This document shows, piece after piece, positions 8,500-17,778 of a stretch of 64,000 bases of DNA (the first letter of the stretch is position 1; every line of letters begins with the position of its first letter). The DNA comes from Frateuria aurantia DSM 6220. Its GTDB lineage: Bacteria > Pseudomonadota > Gammaproteobacteria > Xanthomonadales > Rhodanobacteraceae. The stretch is taken from assembly GCF_000242255.2 (NCBI RefSeq), contig NC_017033.1:3111110-3175109 (forward strand), given 5' to 3'. Under the pieces are notes generated by a model. The model was not told the origin of the DNA, made no database searches, and saw nothing but the letters and a program-made list of their open reading frames with translations. The position numbers were made by a program, and so were the translations under genes.

Positions 8500-8511
8500 T
8501 AATGACCATTA
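8500..8511. promoter_or_regulatory. Second, imperfect operator copy O2 at the TetR start codon
   Basis: TAATGACCATTA matches the core of O1 (TAATGATCATTA) except for one central base. It contains the proposed ATG of the TetR gene, so binding here would block the regulator's own expression. O1 and O2 centres lie about 50 bases apart (about five helical turns), which could allow cooperative binding. Confidence 0.5.
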
Positions 8512-9107
8512 TGGAAAAAGGCGTGAAACGAACAGGAGGCAGGCCGCGGGGATTCGACCGGGAAGCCGCGCTGGAGAGCGCCATGCGTCTGTTCTGGCGT
8601 CACGGTTACGAAGGGGTATCCTTTCAACTACTCACCACCACGCTGGGCGTCGCCGCACCCAGTCTCTACGCGGCATTCGGCAACAAGGAGGCGCTCTATC
8701 GCGAGGCGTTGGATCGCTACGCAGACATGCGCGGCGCCTCTGACCTGTCGTTCATGGATGAGGCTCTCCCCCTTCGCGAAGCGGTTCGCCTGCTGCTGGA
8801 TGGAACAGCTCAAGGTCTCGTCGATCCCAAAGGCGAGATCGGCTGCATGCTCACTACCGGCATGATCGCAAGCCACCCCGACCATGCCGATTTGGCACAT
8901 GAGCTTGCTCAGCGCCGCGCGGCGTTCCGCGAACTGTTGGCCGCAAAACTTCGCCACTGGCTTGCCCCAGCGCGCGCGAACCGATTGTCGCGCTACATCG
9001 TTGCCGTGATGCAGGGCCTGGCCATCCAGGCGCGTGACGGATACAGCCTCAAGAATCTTCGAGAGGTGGCAAGCGAGGCGCTGAACGCCATCCCGGCATC
9101 ACCATGA
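8502..9107 (+). CDS. TetR/AcrR-family transcriptional regulator
   Basis: About 201 residues from the ATG at 8502. The N-terminal helix-turn-helix is clear: GRPRGFDREAALESAMRLFW, then HGYEGVSFQLLTTTLGVAAP and SLYAAFGNKEALYREALDRY. The C-terminal ligand domain ends VMQGLAIQARDGYSLKNLRE, typical of the AcrR-like subgroup that often controls adjacent SDR genes. A TTG start at 8475 is possible, but 8502 has AAAGG eight bases upstream and is preferred. The start codon lies inside operator copy O2, indicating autorepression. The inducer is unknown. It is divergent from the SDR gene, its probable target. Confidence 0.85.
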   Translation: MTIMEKGVKRTGGRPRGFDREAALESAMRLFWRHGYEGVSFQLLTTTLGVAAPSLYAAFGNKEALYREALDRYADMRGASDLSFMDEALPLREAVRLLLDGTAQGLVDPKGEIGCMLTTGMIASHPDHADLAHELAQRRAAFRELLAAKLRHWLAPARANRLSRYIVAVMQGLAIQARDGYSLKNLREVASEALNAIPASP

Positions 9108-10096
9108 CCGGGAGGTATACGACTGGGCAACATCATGCCCTGGAGCTTTGACGGCAGGATGGACGAATTCGGGATAGGCACGATCGCAAGGCCTCCCCGT
9201 TCATCCTCCGCCGGAAGCTTCTGCATATCACCTCCAGCGTCGGGCGACGCTTGCACAAGCTGTAGAGCCTGCCGTTCAAGGTGATCCGCCCGTTGCGCAC
9301 GCACCTTGTGACCACCCAACGACTTCTTGCGCAGGCACACCGGTCGGCGATCCAGGTGCAGAGCTTGAGGATCAGCCGTTCGTGCGTCTGCAGACTGAAC
9401 GGTACGCTGCCACTTTCAGCGGCAACCAGCTGTACCCGGGCGCGCATCCGCCTTGGCAGAAGATGCTCGAAGGCTTGCAGAGCATGATGCGGAGCAGGCA
9501 CTGATGCCGCAGGATGTGATCGCAGACGAAAGCAGGCCGATCGATCTGCTCGGCCAGAACCAGTCAGCCACGCGCGCGTGGCAGATCAGGCTGGCCATCC
9601 AGAAGCAACAGCACCCACTCGCGCAGAAGCATGCGGCATCGCTGGAACGGGCGCGGCACGCGGCCGCAGACGTGGTCGGTCGCTGCCGCGACAATGGACC
9701 CGCACAGGCTGGAGACATTTATCGCGGGGGATCAGAGGCAGGAAAGAAACAGCAACCCAGGCCGCTTCACCGGAACACATATGACGATGGCCGCGTATCG
9801 ACCATGAAAAAAGCGCAGCCCACCGGCTGCGCTTTGGTCTTGGAGGGCAGCTTGAGTCAGCTCCGATCTCGATCAAAAAGATGCAACCTCGCCCGCTGCT
9901 GCGCGTCCGCGCTTGTCGCCGCGAAGCGCCTGGGCAGCACCTGGCTCGAAAAGCGGCAAGCGCAAGCGATCACCGCCATCTGGCCCGACCTTTTGCCCCA
10001 AAGGGCCTTTCGCCACGCCGTTCGACTTCACACCACACGTGGGAGCGGACCTTTTTCGTCAACAGCCAGTCAGCCTGACATCCCCGGATCCGGGTT
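9108..10096. other. About 1 kb without a supportable gene; apparent decayed DNA
   Basis: Frames here are short or lack family features and natural starts. One stretch on the plus strand (about 9353-9500) reads like real protein: ERYAATFSGNQLYPG, then PPWQKMLEGLQSM before a TGA. It has no start codon or recognisable relatives, so it may be the tail of a lost gene. Nothing else resembles a known product, tRNA or ncRNA. The only firm structure is the terminator at 9804-9835. The 260 bases between that terminator and nadE hold nothing I can name. Confidence 0.5.
9804..9835 (-). terminator. Rho-independent terminator facing left, downstream of nadE
   Basis: AAAGCGCAGCC (9810-9820) pairs with GGCTGCGCTTT (9825-9835) around CACC. 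On the reverse strand the stem is followed by a run of six T, so it terminates leftward transcription, 260 bases beyond the nadE stop. Confidence 0.7.
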
Positions 10097-11716
10097 TCAG
10101 CGCCAGCCCGAGGTGATCGGATAGCGGCGTTCGCGACCAAAGGCGCAGCGGGTCACCCGCGGCCCCGGTGCCGACTGGCGACGCTTGAACTCGTTGACCA
10201 GCACCAGCCGCACCACCTTGAATACCAGGTCGGCGTCGAAACCTGCCTCGGCAATCTCGGCCTTGGACTGCTGGCCCTCGATAAAGCGGGCCAGGATCGC
10301 ATCAAGCTGGTCATAGTCAGGCAACGAGTCCTGATCGGTCTGGTTGTCACGCAGCTCGGCTGACGGCGGCCGCTCGATGACTTCCCACGGAATCACCTCG
10401 CCGTTCCGGTTGCGCCAGCGTGCCAGCTGGTAGACCACGGTCTTGTAGACATCCTTGAGCGGGGCATAGGCGCCGCACATATCGCCATACAAGGTCGCAT
10501 AACCGACGGCCATTTCGCTCTTGTTGCCGGTCGACAGCAACAGGGCACCATGCTTGTTGGACAAGGCCATCAACATGACGCCGCGCAATCGCGACTGCAG
10601 ATTCTCCTCGGTGGTGTCGGCACTCTTGCCGGCAAAGGCTGGGCTCAGCTGCGCCATCACGCTTTCGTAAGGCGTCTCGATCGGCAGCACGTGATAGGCC
10701 ACGCCGGCCGCCTCGGCCTGACGCCGGGCGCCGTCATGCGACAGTTGCGAGGTGTAACGGGTCGGCAACATCACCGCCATGACCCGCTCGGGTCCCAGCG
10801 CATCCACGGCCAGCGCCAGAGTCAGTGCCGAATCGATGCCGCCGGACAAGCCCAGCAACACACCCGGAAAACCGTTTTTCAGCACGTAATCGCGAATGCC
10901 CCGCACCAGGCCGGCATACAGGATGGCATCCGGGCTCTGCGTCGTCGTGGCCGGCCAGTCCAGCGCCTGCCACTCGCCGGATCCTGACTGGAACTCCACC
11001 TGCAGCAGATGCTCCTCGAATGCCGGTGCCCGCGCCAGTACCCGTCCGTCGACGCCGATCAGCAAGGAACCGCCATCGAACAGCAGGTCATCCTGACCAC
11101 CGACCTGATTGACATAGGCGATCGACAGACCCGATTCGCGTGCCCGTTCGGACAGTACCGTCTCGCGCCGGGCCGCCTGGCTCTGATCGTAAGGCGAGGC
11201 ATTGATCACCAGCAGGCCATGCGCCCCCTGAGCCGCCAACTGCCTGGCCGGTTCCGGCACCCAGATGTCCTCGCAGATCAGCAGGCCGATCCTCAGCCCG
11301 TCCAGCTCGATGATGCAGCTGCCGGCACCGGCCGTGAAGTAGCGCTTTTCATCGAAGACCGTGTAGTTGGGCAGCGCCTGCTTGTAATAGGTATGCTGCA
11401 CCCGCCCGCCCCGCAACAGGCTGGCGGCATTGTACAACTGGGCGCCTCGCCCCTGCGGATGGCCCACCACCATATCGGGGCCGTCAGCTCCCGCCTCGGC
11501 CAAAGCTTGCAACTGACCGTCACAGGCTCGGAGGAAGCTCGGGCGCAGCAGCAGATCCTCGGGCGGATAACCGCTGAGCGTCAGTTCGGGAAAAGCCACC
11601 ATCTGGGCTCCGGCAGCCTGTGCGGCGTCGGCCAGGCGACGGATCGAGGCCGCGTTGGCCTCCACCGCACCGACCGGGAAATCATATTGGGCCAAAGCCA
11701 GGCGTATCGAACTCAT
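10097..11716 (-). CDS. nadE: Glutamine-dependent NAD+ synthetase
   Basis: A two-domain enzyme of 539 residues that amidates deamido-NAD+ using ammonia cut from glutamine. The N-terminal nitrilase-fold glutaminase has its Glu-Lys-Cys triad in AFPELTLSGYPPEDLLL, YYKQALPNY and LLICEDIWVPE. The synthetase domain starts with the PP-loop LLGLSGGIDSALTLALAVDA and contains LLSTGNKSEMAVGYATLYGD. I start at MSSIRLALAQYDFPVG (11716), where family similarity begins; the open frame extends much further upstream, but that part is antisense of the LysR gene. No clear Shine-Dalgarno is visible. It is divergent from the LysR gene across 111 bases. Confidence 0.92.
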   Translation of the reverse strand: MSSIRLALAQYDFPVGAVEANAASIRRLADAAQAAGAQMVAFPELTLSGYPPEDLLLRPSFLRACDGQLQALAEAGADGPDMVVGHPQGRGAQLYNAASLLRGGRVQHTYYKQALPNYTVFDEKRYFTAGAGSCIIELDGLRIGLLICEDIWVPEPARQLAAQGAHGLLVINASPYDQSQAARRETVLSERARESGLSIAYVNQVGGQDDLLFDGGSLLIGVDGRVLARAPAFEEHLLQVEFQSGSGEWQALDWPATTTQSPDAILYAGLVRGIRDYVLKNGFPGVLLGLSGGIDSALTLALAVDALGPERVMAVMLPTRYTSQLSHDGARRQAEAAGVAYHVLPIETPYESVMAQLSPAFAGKSADTTEENLQSRLRGVMLMALSNKHGALLLSTGNKSEMAVGYATLYGDMCGAYAPLKDVYKTVVYQLARWRNRNGEVIPWEVIERPPSAELRDNQTDQDSLPDYDQLDAILARFIEGQQSKAEIAEAGFDADLVFKVVRLVLVNEFKRRQSAPGPRVTRCAFGRERRYPITSGWR

Positions 11717-11827
11717 GAGGTGTGGGCATCCACGACGTGTCATCAAAGCCTGATGATAAGTCATGCACCCGCGCCAGCACCAAGCCGGTGTATGGTCCGA
11801 AGCATTCGACGAGCCGGGACATATCCC

Positions 11828-12736
11828 ATGGAAGATCTGGTCACCCTGCAGATATTTGCCCGCACGGCCGAGCTGTGCAGTTTCAGCAAGGCCGCCGCCA
11901 GCCTGGGCGTGAAGAACTCCACGGTATCCCGACATATCCGGCAGCTGGAGCAAAAGCTGGGCATTGCCTTGTTCAATCGCTCGACCCGGGCGCTGGCCCT
12001 GACCGAAGGCGGCCGCACCCTCTGGCAGCAATTGCAGCCGGCGCTGCAAGCGATTGAACAGGCCTGCCGCAATACCGAAGCCCTCAACCGGCAACCGCAG
12101 GGCCTGCTGCGACTGACGGCCCCCCGCAACTACGCCCGCCATTGCCTGCTGCCCTTGCTGCCGGCCTTTATGCAGGCCTATCCCGATATCCGCGTCGATG
12201 CCTTGATCGAAGACAGCGTGATCCACATGATCGACCAGCATATCGATCTGGCGATACGGATCGGCACCCCGCAGGACTCGACGCTGCAAGGACGCCGAAT
12301 CACTCCGCTGCAACAGCGACTGGTCGCCAGCCCGGGCTATCTGCAGGCAAACGGGCAGCCATGCACATGGCCCCAGGTGGCCGACCACGCCTGCCTGCTG
12401 CAAGGCCTGAACGGACCGGTGGCATGGTATGGCTCACCCGCCGCGCAAGCCGATGCCGCGCCCTTGGCCCTGACCGTACAGGGACGTTTTCGCAGCAATG
12501 ACGGCGATGCCCTGCTGCATATGGCCCTTGCCGACCAGGGCATTGCCCTGCTCCCTGACTGGCAGGTGGAAGAGGCGCTGCAGCAGGGGCGGCTGCAGGT
12601 GCTGCTGGACGACTGGACGGTCCGGTCGCAACGGGAGCCGGTCTGGGTCTGGGCCTTGTATCCCCCCAAACAGACGGTGTCCAGCAAGGTCAGGGCCTTT
12701 ATCGATTTTTGCGTGGCGCATCTGGCGCGCCCCTGA
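11828..12736 (+). CDS. LysR-family transcriptional regulator
   Basis: 302 residues. The N-terminal winged helix-turn-helix is classical: LVTLQIFARTAELCSFSKAA, LGVKNSTVSRHIRQLEQKLG, LFNRSTRALALTEGG. The effector-binding domain follows (QGLLRLTAPRNYARHCLLPL, HIDLAIRIGTPQDSTLQGRR). The sequence resembles the CrgA/PA0477-type subgroup that usually regulates adjacent oxidoreductase genes. The start is ATG at 11828; longer in-frame extensions lie in nadE antisense. Likely targets are the cupin gene 118 bases downstream in the same direction, or the divergent nadE. The ligand is unknown. Confidence 0.85.
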   Translation: MEDLVTLQIFARTAELCSFSKAAASLGVKNSTVSRHIRQLEQKLGIALFNRSTRALALTEGGRTLWQQLQPALQAIEQACRNTEALNRQPQGLLRLTAPRNYARHCLLPLLPAFMQAYPDIRVDALIEDSVIHMIDQHIDLAIRIGTPQDSTLQGRRITPLQQRLVASPGYLQANGQPCTWPQVADHACLLQGLNGPVAWYGSPAAQADAAPLALTVQGRFRSNDGDALLHMALADQGIALLPDWQVEEALQQGRLQVLLDDWTVRSQREPVWVWALYPPKQTVSSKVRAFIDFCVAHLARP

Positions 12737-12854
12737 AGCCCCCGCCAGGGAAAACTGAATTGCCCTCAGAGGCCTTCTGTCGCAGCCGGTTGTGCGGCAG
12801 GCTGTAGCCACTGATCCCGGCACCAGGCCGGCCTCGACATCAAGGAGGCACCCC

Positions 12855-13805
12855 ATGCTGCAGAAATCTCCCACACCCCTGCCCTCCGCCTCGCAGCCGG
12901 CCGCCGCCGGCGACGACGCGCTGTATTACGAGTATTCCACGGCCGCCAATCCGATCGGCGCCGGCATCATCAGCAAGGTGCCTTACCACAGTTTTTCCCC
13001 GGAACTGTATGCGAATGGCCCGACCCGGCTGGTTCGACTGGACCTGTCCGGGCCGCTGCAGACCGAGGGGCCGGCCACCGGGCCCGGACTGTGCGCCAGT
13101 TTCGCGCGGGTGCTGGCTGGCGAAACGCTCGCACTGGACCAGGCCACCACTTCACAGGTGCTGTATGTGCAGGAAGGCGCCGGCCACTTGCGGCAGGGCG
13201 AAGCGCTGCTGCCCTATGCCGAAGGCGATTTCCTGGCGTTCCCCGGTGGTGAGCTCCCTCGCCTCGAAGCGGAGCGGACCAGTCGCCTGTATTACGTGAA
13301 TGACGCGCCACTGCTGCGTTATCTGGGGGTGCGGATCGACCAGCCCCGCTTCCGCCCCACCCGCTATCCGGCCGCTCGTGCCCAGGCTGAGCTGGCCAAG
13401 GCCGCCGCTGCCGAGCAGGCCGCCAAACGCAGCCGGATCAGCATTCTGCTGGGCAATACCCATTTCCCGCATACCCGCACCGTGACCCATGTGCTGTGGG
13501 CGATGTTCGGCATTCTGCCGGCCCATTCGGTGCAGAAGCCGCACCGGCATCAGTCGATCGCCCTGGATTTCATCGTCGACACGCCGCCGGGCTGCTACAC
13601 CCTGGTCGGCACCGAGGTCGATGCCGCAGGCGAGATCCTGCATCCGACCCGCGTCGACTGGGAGTCGGGGATGGCTTTCGTCACCCCGCCCGGCTATTGG
13701 CATGCCCATTACAACGAGTCCGGTCAGCCGGCCCATCTGATTCCGATCCAGGATGCCGGCCTGCAGACCTGGCTGCGGGCTCTGGATATCCGCTTTGTCG
13801 CCTGA
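12855..13805 (+). CDS. Bicupin protein, gentisate-dioxygenase-like
   Basis: 316 residues made of two cupin barrels. The C-terminal barrel keeps likely metal ligands: QKPHRHQSIALDFIVD (His-x-His), then a later His region PPGYWHAHYNES. The N-terminal barrel (YVQEGAGHLRQGE, YAEGDFLAFPGGELP) has lost the HxH motif and should not bind iron. This one-active-barrel layout is that of gentisate/1-hydroxy-2-naphthoate-type ring-cleaving dioxygenases, but no aromatic pathway genes are nearby, so the function is open. AAGGAGG lies six bases before the ATG at 12855, fixing the start. The LysR gene upstream is a plausible regulator. Confidence 0.7.
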   Translation: MLQKSPTPLPSASQPAAAGDDALYYEYSTAANPIGAGIISKVPYHSFSPELYANGPTRLVRLDLSGPLQTEGPATGPGLCASFARVLAGETLALDQATTSQVLYVQEGAGHLRQGEALLPYAEGDFLAFPGGELPRLEAERTSRLYYVNDAPLLRYLGVRIDQPRFRPTRYPAARAQAELAKAAAAEQAAKRSRISILLGNTHFPHTRTVTHVLWAMFGILPAHSVQKPHRHQSIALDFIVDTPPGCYTLVGTEVDAAGEILHPTRVDWESGMAFVTPPGYWHAHYNESGQPAHLIPIQDAGLQTWLRALDIRFVA

Positions 13806-13820
13806 GTGACAGGCGCTTGC

Positions 13821-13847
13821 GGCGGTGGCGAACTTGTCGCCACCGCC
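13821..13847. terminator. Hairpin between the convergent cupin and sucD genes
   Basis: GGCGGTGGCGA (13821-13831) pairs perfectly with TCGCCACCGCC (13837-13847) around a five-base loop. There is no T-run on either side, so it may be a weak or Rho-assisted terminator serving both converging genes. Confidence 0.5.
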
Positions 13848-13854
13848 GCCTTGC

Positions 13855-14730
13855 TCAGCCCTGCAGCCGCTGGGCCATCGCCCGGCCCAGGTCGGCCGGT
13901 GATTTCACCGTGGTCACCCCGGCCCGGTCCAGCGCCGCGAACTTGGCGGCCGCCGTGCCCTTGCCACCGGAAATGATAGCACCGGCGTGGCCCATCCGCT
14001 TGCCGGCGGGAGCCGAGGCGCCGGCGATAAAGGACACCACCGGCTTGGTCACATACTCGGCAATGAATTCCGCGGCATCCTCCTCGGCACTGCCACCGAT
14101 CTCGCCAACCATGATGATGCCCTCGGTCTGCGGATCATCCTGGAACAGCTTCAGGCAGTCGATGAAGTTCAGCCCGTTGATCGGGTCACCGCCGATGCCG
14201 ATGCAGGTGGACTGCCCCAGACCTTCCTGGGTGGTCTGGTAGACCGCCTCGTAGGTCAGTGTGCCGGAACGCGAAACGATGCCGATCCGGCCCGGCTGGT
14301 GGATATGCCCGGGCATGATGCCGATCTTGCACTCGCCGGGAGTGATGATGCCGGGACAATTGGGCCCGACCAGCACCACTTCCGGATGCTGCTGCAAGAC
14401 GTTCTTGACCCGCAGCATGTCCTGCACGGGAATCCCTTCGGTAATGGCCACGATGATCCGGATGCCCCCATCGATGGCTTCCAGGATCGAGTCGGCCGCG
14501 AACGGCGGCGGCACGAAGATCACCGAGGCATCGGCCGCGGTCGCGCCGACAGCCTCGGCCACGCTGTCGAAGACCGGCAGGCCCAGATGTTCGCTGCCGC
14601 CCTTGCCCGGCGTGACCCCGCCGACGACACAGGTGCCGTAGTCGATGGCCTGCTCGGTATGGAAGCTGCCTTGCTGGCCGGTGAAGCCCTGGACCAGGAC
14701 GCGGGTCTGCTTGTTGATCAGAACACTCAT
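13855..14730 (-). CDS. sucD: Succinyl-CoA ligase alpha subunit
   Basis: 291 residues. The N-terminal CoA-binding Rossmann domain begins [20 protein letters not shown], and [13 protein letters not shown] is diagnostic of the family. The phosphohistidine loop is [17 protein letters not shown] near the C terminus. With SucC it converts succinyl-CoA, phosphate and a nucleoside diphosphate to succinate and the triphosphate in the TCA cycle. It follows sucC by 11 bases with a GAGGAG ribosome site, so the pair is one operon. No other TCA genes are present here. Confidence 0.96.
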   Translation of the reverse strand: MSVLINKQTRVLVQGFTGQQGSFHTEQAIDYGTCVVGGVTPGKGGSEHLGLPVFDSVAEAVGATAADASVIFVPPPFAADSILEAIDGGIRIIVAITEGIPVQDMLRVKNVLQQHPEVVLVGPNCPGIITPGECKIGIMPGHIHQPGRIGIVSRSGTLTYEAVYQTTQEGLGQSTCIGIGGDPINGLNFIDCLKLFQDDPQTEGIIMVGEIGGSAEEDAAEFIAEYVTKPVVSFIAGASAPAGKRMGHAGAIISGGKGTAAAKFAALDRAGVTTVKSPADLGRAMAQRLQG

Positions 14731-14741
14731 GACGAGACTCC

Positions 14742-15905
14742 TCAGGCCTGAACGGCGGCGACGGCCTTGCGGGCCGCATCGTTGAGATCATCGGCCGGGA
14801 TGATCGCCAGCCCGGAGCCGGCCAGCAAGGCACGCCCCTTGTCCACATTGGTGCCTTGCAGCCGCACCACCACCGGAATCTTCAGACCGACCTCCTTGAC
14901 GGCGGCGACAATGCCCTCGGCGATCAGGTCACAGCGCACGATGCCACCGAAAATGTTGACCAGGATCGCCTTCACGCCTGAAGAGGACAGGATCAGCTTG
15001 AAGGCCTCGGCCACCCTCTCCCGCGTGGCCCCGCCACCGACATCCAGGAAATTGGCCGGCTCGCCGCCCGCCAGCTTGATCACATCCATGGTCGCCATCG
15101 CCAGTCCCGCGCCATTGACCATGCAGCCGATATGGCCATCCATGGTCACGTAGTTGAGATTGTGCCTGGCCGCTTCGGCCTCGGTCGGATCCTCCTGACT
15201 GGGATCATGCAGCGCGGTCAGCTCCGGATGCCTGAACTCGGCATTGTCATCGGAGTTGATCTTGCCATCCAGCGCGACCAGATTGCCGTCAGCCAGCACG
15301 CCCAGCGGGTTGAGCTCGATCAGGGACAAGTCCTTGTCCTGGAACAGGCGATAAAGCCCAAGCATGATCCGGGTCAGCTGGTTCACCTGCTTGAGATTCA
15401 GGCCCATCGCGAAACCCAGACCACGGCACTGGTAAGGCTGCAGGCCTTCCACGAAATCCACGGTCACGGTATGGATATCCTGCGGGCTTTCACGCGCCAC
15501 CTGCTCGATATCCACACCGCCCTGACCGGAACCGATAAAGGATATCGCCTTGGCGTCGCGGTCGATCAATACCGACAGATACAATTCGCGCTCGATCTGC
15601 GCCGCATCGGCCACCAGCACCAGATTTACCGGCAGGGCCCGGCCCGCCGACTGGTAAGTGGCCATCCGGCTGTGCAGCATCCCGGCCGCCGCGGCATGGA
15701 CTTCATCCGTCGACTTGCAGAACTTGACGCCACCGGCCTTGCCGCGGCCACCGGCATGGATCTGGGCCTTGACCATCCACGGCCCCGTCCCCAGGGCCTT
15801 GGCCGCCTCGACCGCCGCATCCGGCGAGGTCGCCACGCGCCCCGGCGGAACCGGAATCGCGTATTGGGCAAACAGTTCTTTCGCTTGGTATTCGTGGAAA
15901 TTCAT
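14742..15905 (-). CDS. sucC: Succinyl-CoA ligase beta subunit
   Basis: 387 residues. It opens [20 protein letters not shown], the standard ATP-grasp beta-subunit start, followed by [20 protein letters not shown] (nucleotide-binding region). [16 protein letters not shown] carries Mg-binding residues, and the C-terminal domain shows [20 protein letters not shown] and [15 protein letters not shown]. It supplies the nucleotide site of the heterotetramer and leads the sucC-sucD operon. The 200 bases upstream (15906-16107) hold no gene I can support. Assignment is secure. Confidence 0.96.
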   Translation of the reverse strand: MNFHEYQAKELFAQYAIPVPPGRVATSPDAAVEAAKALGTGPWMVKAQIHAGGRGKAGGVKFCKSTDEVHAAAAGMLHSRMATYQSAGRALPVNLVLVADAAQIERELYLSVLIDRDAKAISFIGSGQGGVDIEQVARESPQDIHTVTVDFVEGLQPYQCRGLGFAMGLNLKQVNQLTRIMLGLYRLFQDKDLSLIELNPLGVLADGNLVALDGKINSDDNAEFRHPELTALHDPSQEDPTEAEAARHNLNYVTMDGHIGCMVNGAGLAMATMDVIKLAGGEPANFLDVGGGATRERVAEAFKLILSSSGVKAILVNIFGGIVRCDLIAEGIVAAVKEVGLKIPVVVRLQGTNVDKGRALLAGSGLAIIPADDLNDAARKAVAAVQA

Positions 15906-16107
15906 GCCACACCTCGGTCATTCCATGGTAATCGCCGCCACGAGCCTGCCCATGGCCGTTGCCGGACCGGCTCGCTCGTTCACCGCTACCGCATTCATCC
16001 ATCCGGGCTTCGGTATGGCAGTCCATGCGATCGGCCATTGTGTGCACAGCCACCCCGTCCGGCGCAACTTCCTGCGCCCGCAGCGAAGCTGATCCTGCAG
16101 CCAGCGT

Positions 16108-17775
16108 TCAGGAGGGGGGCGCCTCCCGGTCCAGTGCCGCACGAACGCTTTGCAACAAGGCCTGCGGCGTCAATGGCTTGGTGACACGCAAAACCTCCAG
16201 TCCGGGCAGCCATGCCGGCAGCTCCAGCTTGAACTGCGGATGCAGAAGAAGGATCGCAGGGCCGCGATAGCCCCGGTCACGCAGGGCCTGCAAGGTCCGC
16301 GCCCCGCTCAGCAAGGCCATCTCCGCGTCAAGGATAACCAGATCCGGATGACCATGCGTGCGGCACCACAGCAAAGCCGCCACGCCGCTCTGGCCGACGT
16401 GGGCCAGATAGCCATAGGTATCCAGCGCATCCGCCAGCAGCGACAACTGGCCGGCCTCCTCGGAGACCACCAGAATTCGCTCGCCACGCCCCTGCCGGGA
16501 AGCGACCATTTCGGCCTGCGGGACCGGTTCGGCCGGACAGCTGTTGAGCGGAAAATACAAGTCGAAGCGCGTGCCCAGCCCGCTCTGACTCTGCACCCGG
16601 ATCATTCCGCCATGGCTGGCGACGATCCGCTGGCATGACAGCAGTCCCAGGCCGGTCCCCTCCGCCTTGGTGGTGAAGAAAGGTTCGTACAGTCTCCGCA
16701 GCACCTCCGCCGACATGCCCGTGCCGGTATCGGTCACAGTCAGACGCAGGAAATGGCCCTCTCTGACAGCTTCTCCGGCGCGAATGAAATCCACGTCGAG
16801 ATATTCCCGGCCGGTCGATATCTTCAATTCGCCGCCGTCCGGCATCGCCTGGATCGCATTCAGGCTGAGATTCAACAGACACTGCTGCAATTCAGTGTAG
16901 TTGCCTTCAAAACTGAGTTCCGGCGGGTCGATCCGCGTGCTCAGCTGCACCGACTTGGGTACGCTGCCCTGCAACAGCAACTGCAAGGCGGCAAACAGCT
17001 CGCCCAGCCGGATTTCCTCGGTCCTCGGCGCCCCGCGCGCCAGCGACAGCATCGACTGGACCATGTCCAGCCCACGCCGGCCGCAGTCACGGATCAGACT
17101 GCCCAGCCGTGCCAGCCGCGGATCGTCGCGATAATCGAGCAGACTGTCACCCGCCAGCAACAGAGGCTGCAACAGATTGCGCAGGTCATGGCTGATCCCT
17201 CCTGCCAGCATCGCCAGACTCTCGAAGCGCTGGGTCCGCATCAATTCGCTTTCCGCCCAGTTGCGCCCGCGCTGCTCGTCAGCCTCGCGCAAGGCACGGC
17301 GCACCGCCGCCGCCAGCCGCACCGGATTCTGCTTGAGGATATAGTCCGTCGCGCCATGCCGCAGCGCCTCGATGGCGGCTTCCTCGCCCAGGGTCGCGGA
17401 CACGAAGATGAAGGGCAACACCTCGTCGCGCTCCCTCAGAAGCTCCAGCGCCCGGCGCCCTGAAAATCCCGGCAGACTCAGGTCCGACAGGATGATGTCA
17501 GGCTGGAATTCATCCAGTGCCTGCAGATAGTCCACTTCATCTTCGACCAGACGGACCTGGAAGTCGATCTGATCCAGACTCAATTCGGACTGGACCAGCT
17601 CGGCATCGAAAGCGCAGTCCTCGACCTGCAGGATCCGGATCGGCCGGGCCTCGTCACCCTGCGGATGCGAGACGGGCAGCCTGGCATGGTTCCTGGGCAT
17701 GCTCCCGCCCTCGTCATGCAAGGCAATGACACCCTCCGTCGAGGGTCGTTCCTGGGAGTGACGGGTACTGGACAT
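16108..17775 (-). CDS. Hybrid sensor kinase: receiver, histidine kinase, receiver
   Basis: 555 residues, soluble. An N-terminal receiver (RILQVEDCAFDAELVQSELS, phospho-Asp in DIILSDLSLPGFSG, YILKQNP lysine) is followed by a kinase core with the H-box GGISHDLRNLLQPLL, N-box LNLSLNAIQAMPDGG, G1 VTDTGTGMS, FEPFF-like LYEPFFTTKAEGTGLGL, and a second receiver (ILVVSEEAGQLSLLAD, phospho-Asp in LVILDAEMA, Lys in VTKPLTPQ). The second receiver has a reduced acidic pocket (SEE rather than DDE). It has no membrane segment or DNA-binding output. It is the second gene of an operon, starting three bases after the upstream kinase stop. The start at 17775 could instead be Met 26. Partner and signal are unknown. 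Confidence 0.85.
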   Translation of the reverse strand: MSSTRHSQERPSTEGVIALHDEGGSMPRNHARLPVSHPQGDEARPIRILQVEDCAFDAELVQSELSLDQIDFQVRLVEDEVDYLQALDEFQPDIILSDLSLPGFSGRRALELLRERDEVLPFIFVSATLGEEAAIEALRHGATDYILKQNPVRLAAAVRRALREADEQRGRNWAESELMRTQRFESLAMLAGGISHDLRNLLQPLLLAGDSLLDYRDDPRLARLGSLIRDCGRRGLDMVQSMLSLARGAPRTEEIRLGELFAALQLLLQGSVPKSVQLSTRIDPPELSFEGNYTELQQCLLNLSLNAIQAMPDGGELKISTGREYLDVDFIRAGEAVREGHFLRLTVTDTGTGMSAEVLRRLYEPFFTTKAEGTGLGLLSCQRIVASHGGMIRVQSQSGLGTRFDLYFPLNSCPAEPVPQAEMVASRQGRGERILVVSEEAGQLSLLADALDTYGYLAHVGQSGVAALLWCRTHGHPDLVILDAEMALLSGARTLQALRDRGYRGPAILLLHPQFKLELPAWLPGLEVLRVTKPLTPQALLQSVRAALDREAPPS

Positions 17776-17778
17776 GGC

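Noticed and set aside
9133-9501. Minus-strand frame that looked like a possible transposase end
   Set aside because: No catalytic or DNA-binding motif and no start context; arginine-rich composition is typical of random GC-rich frames.
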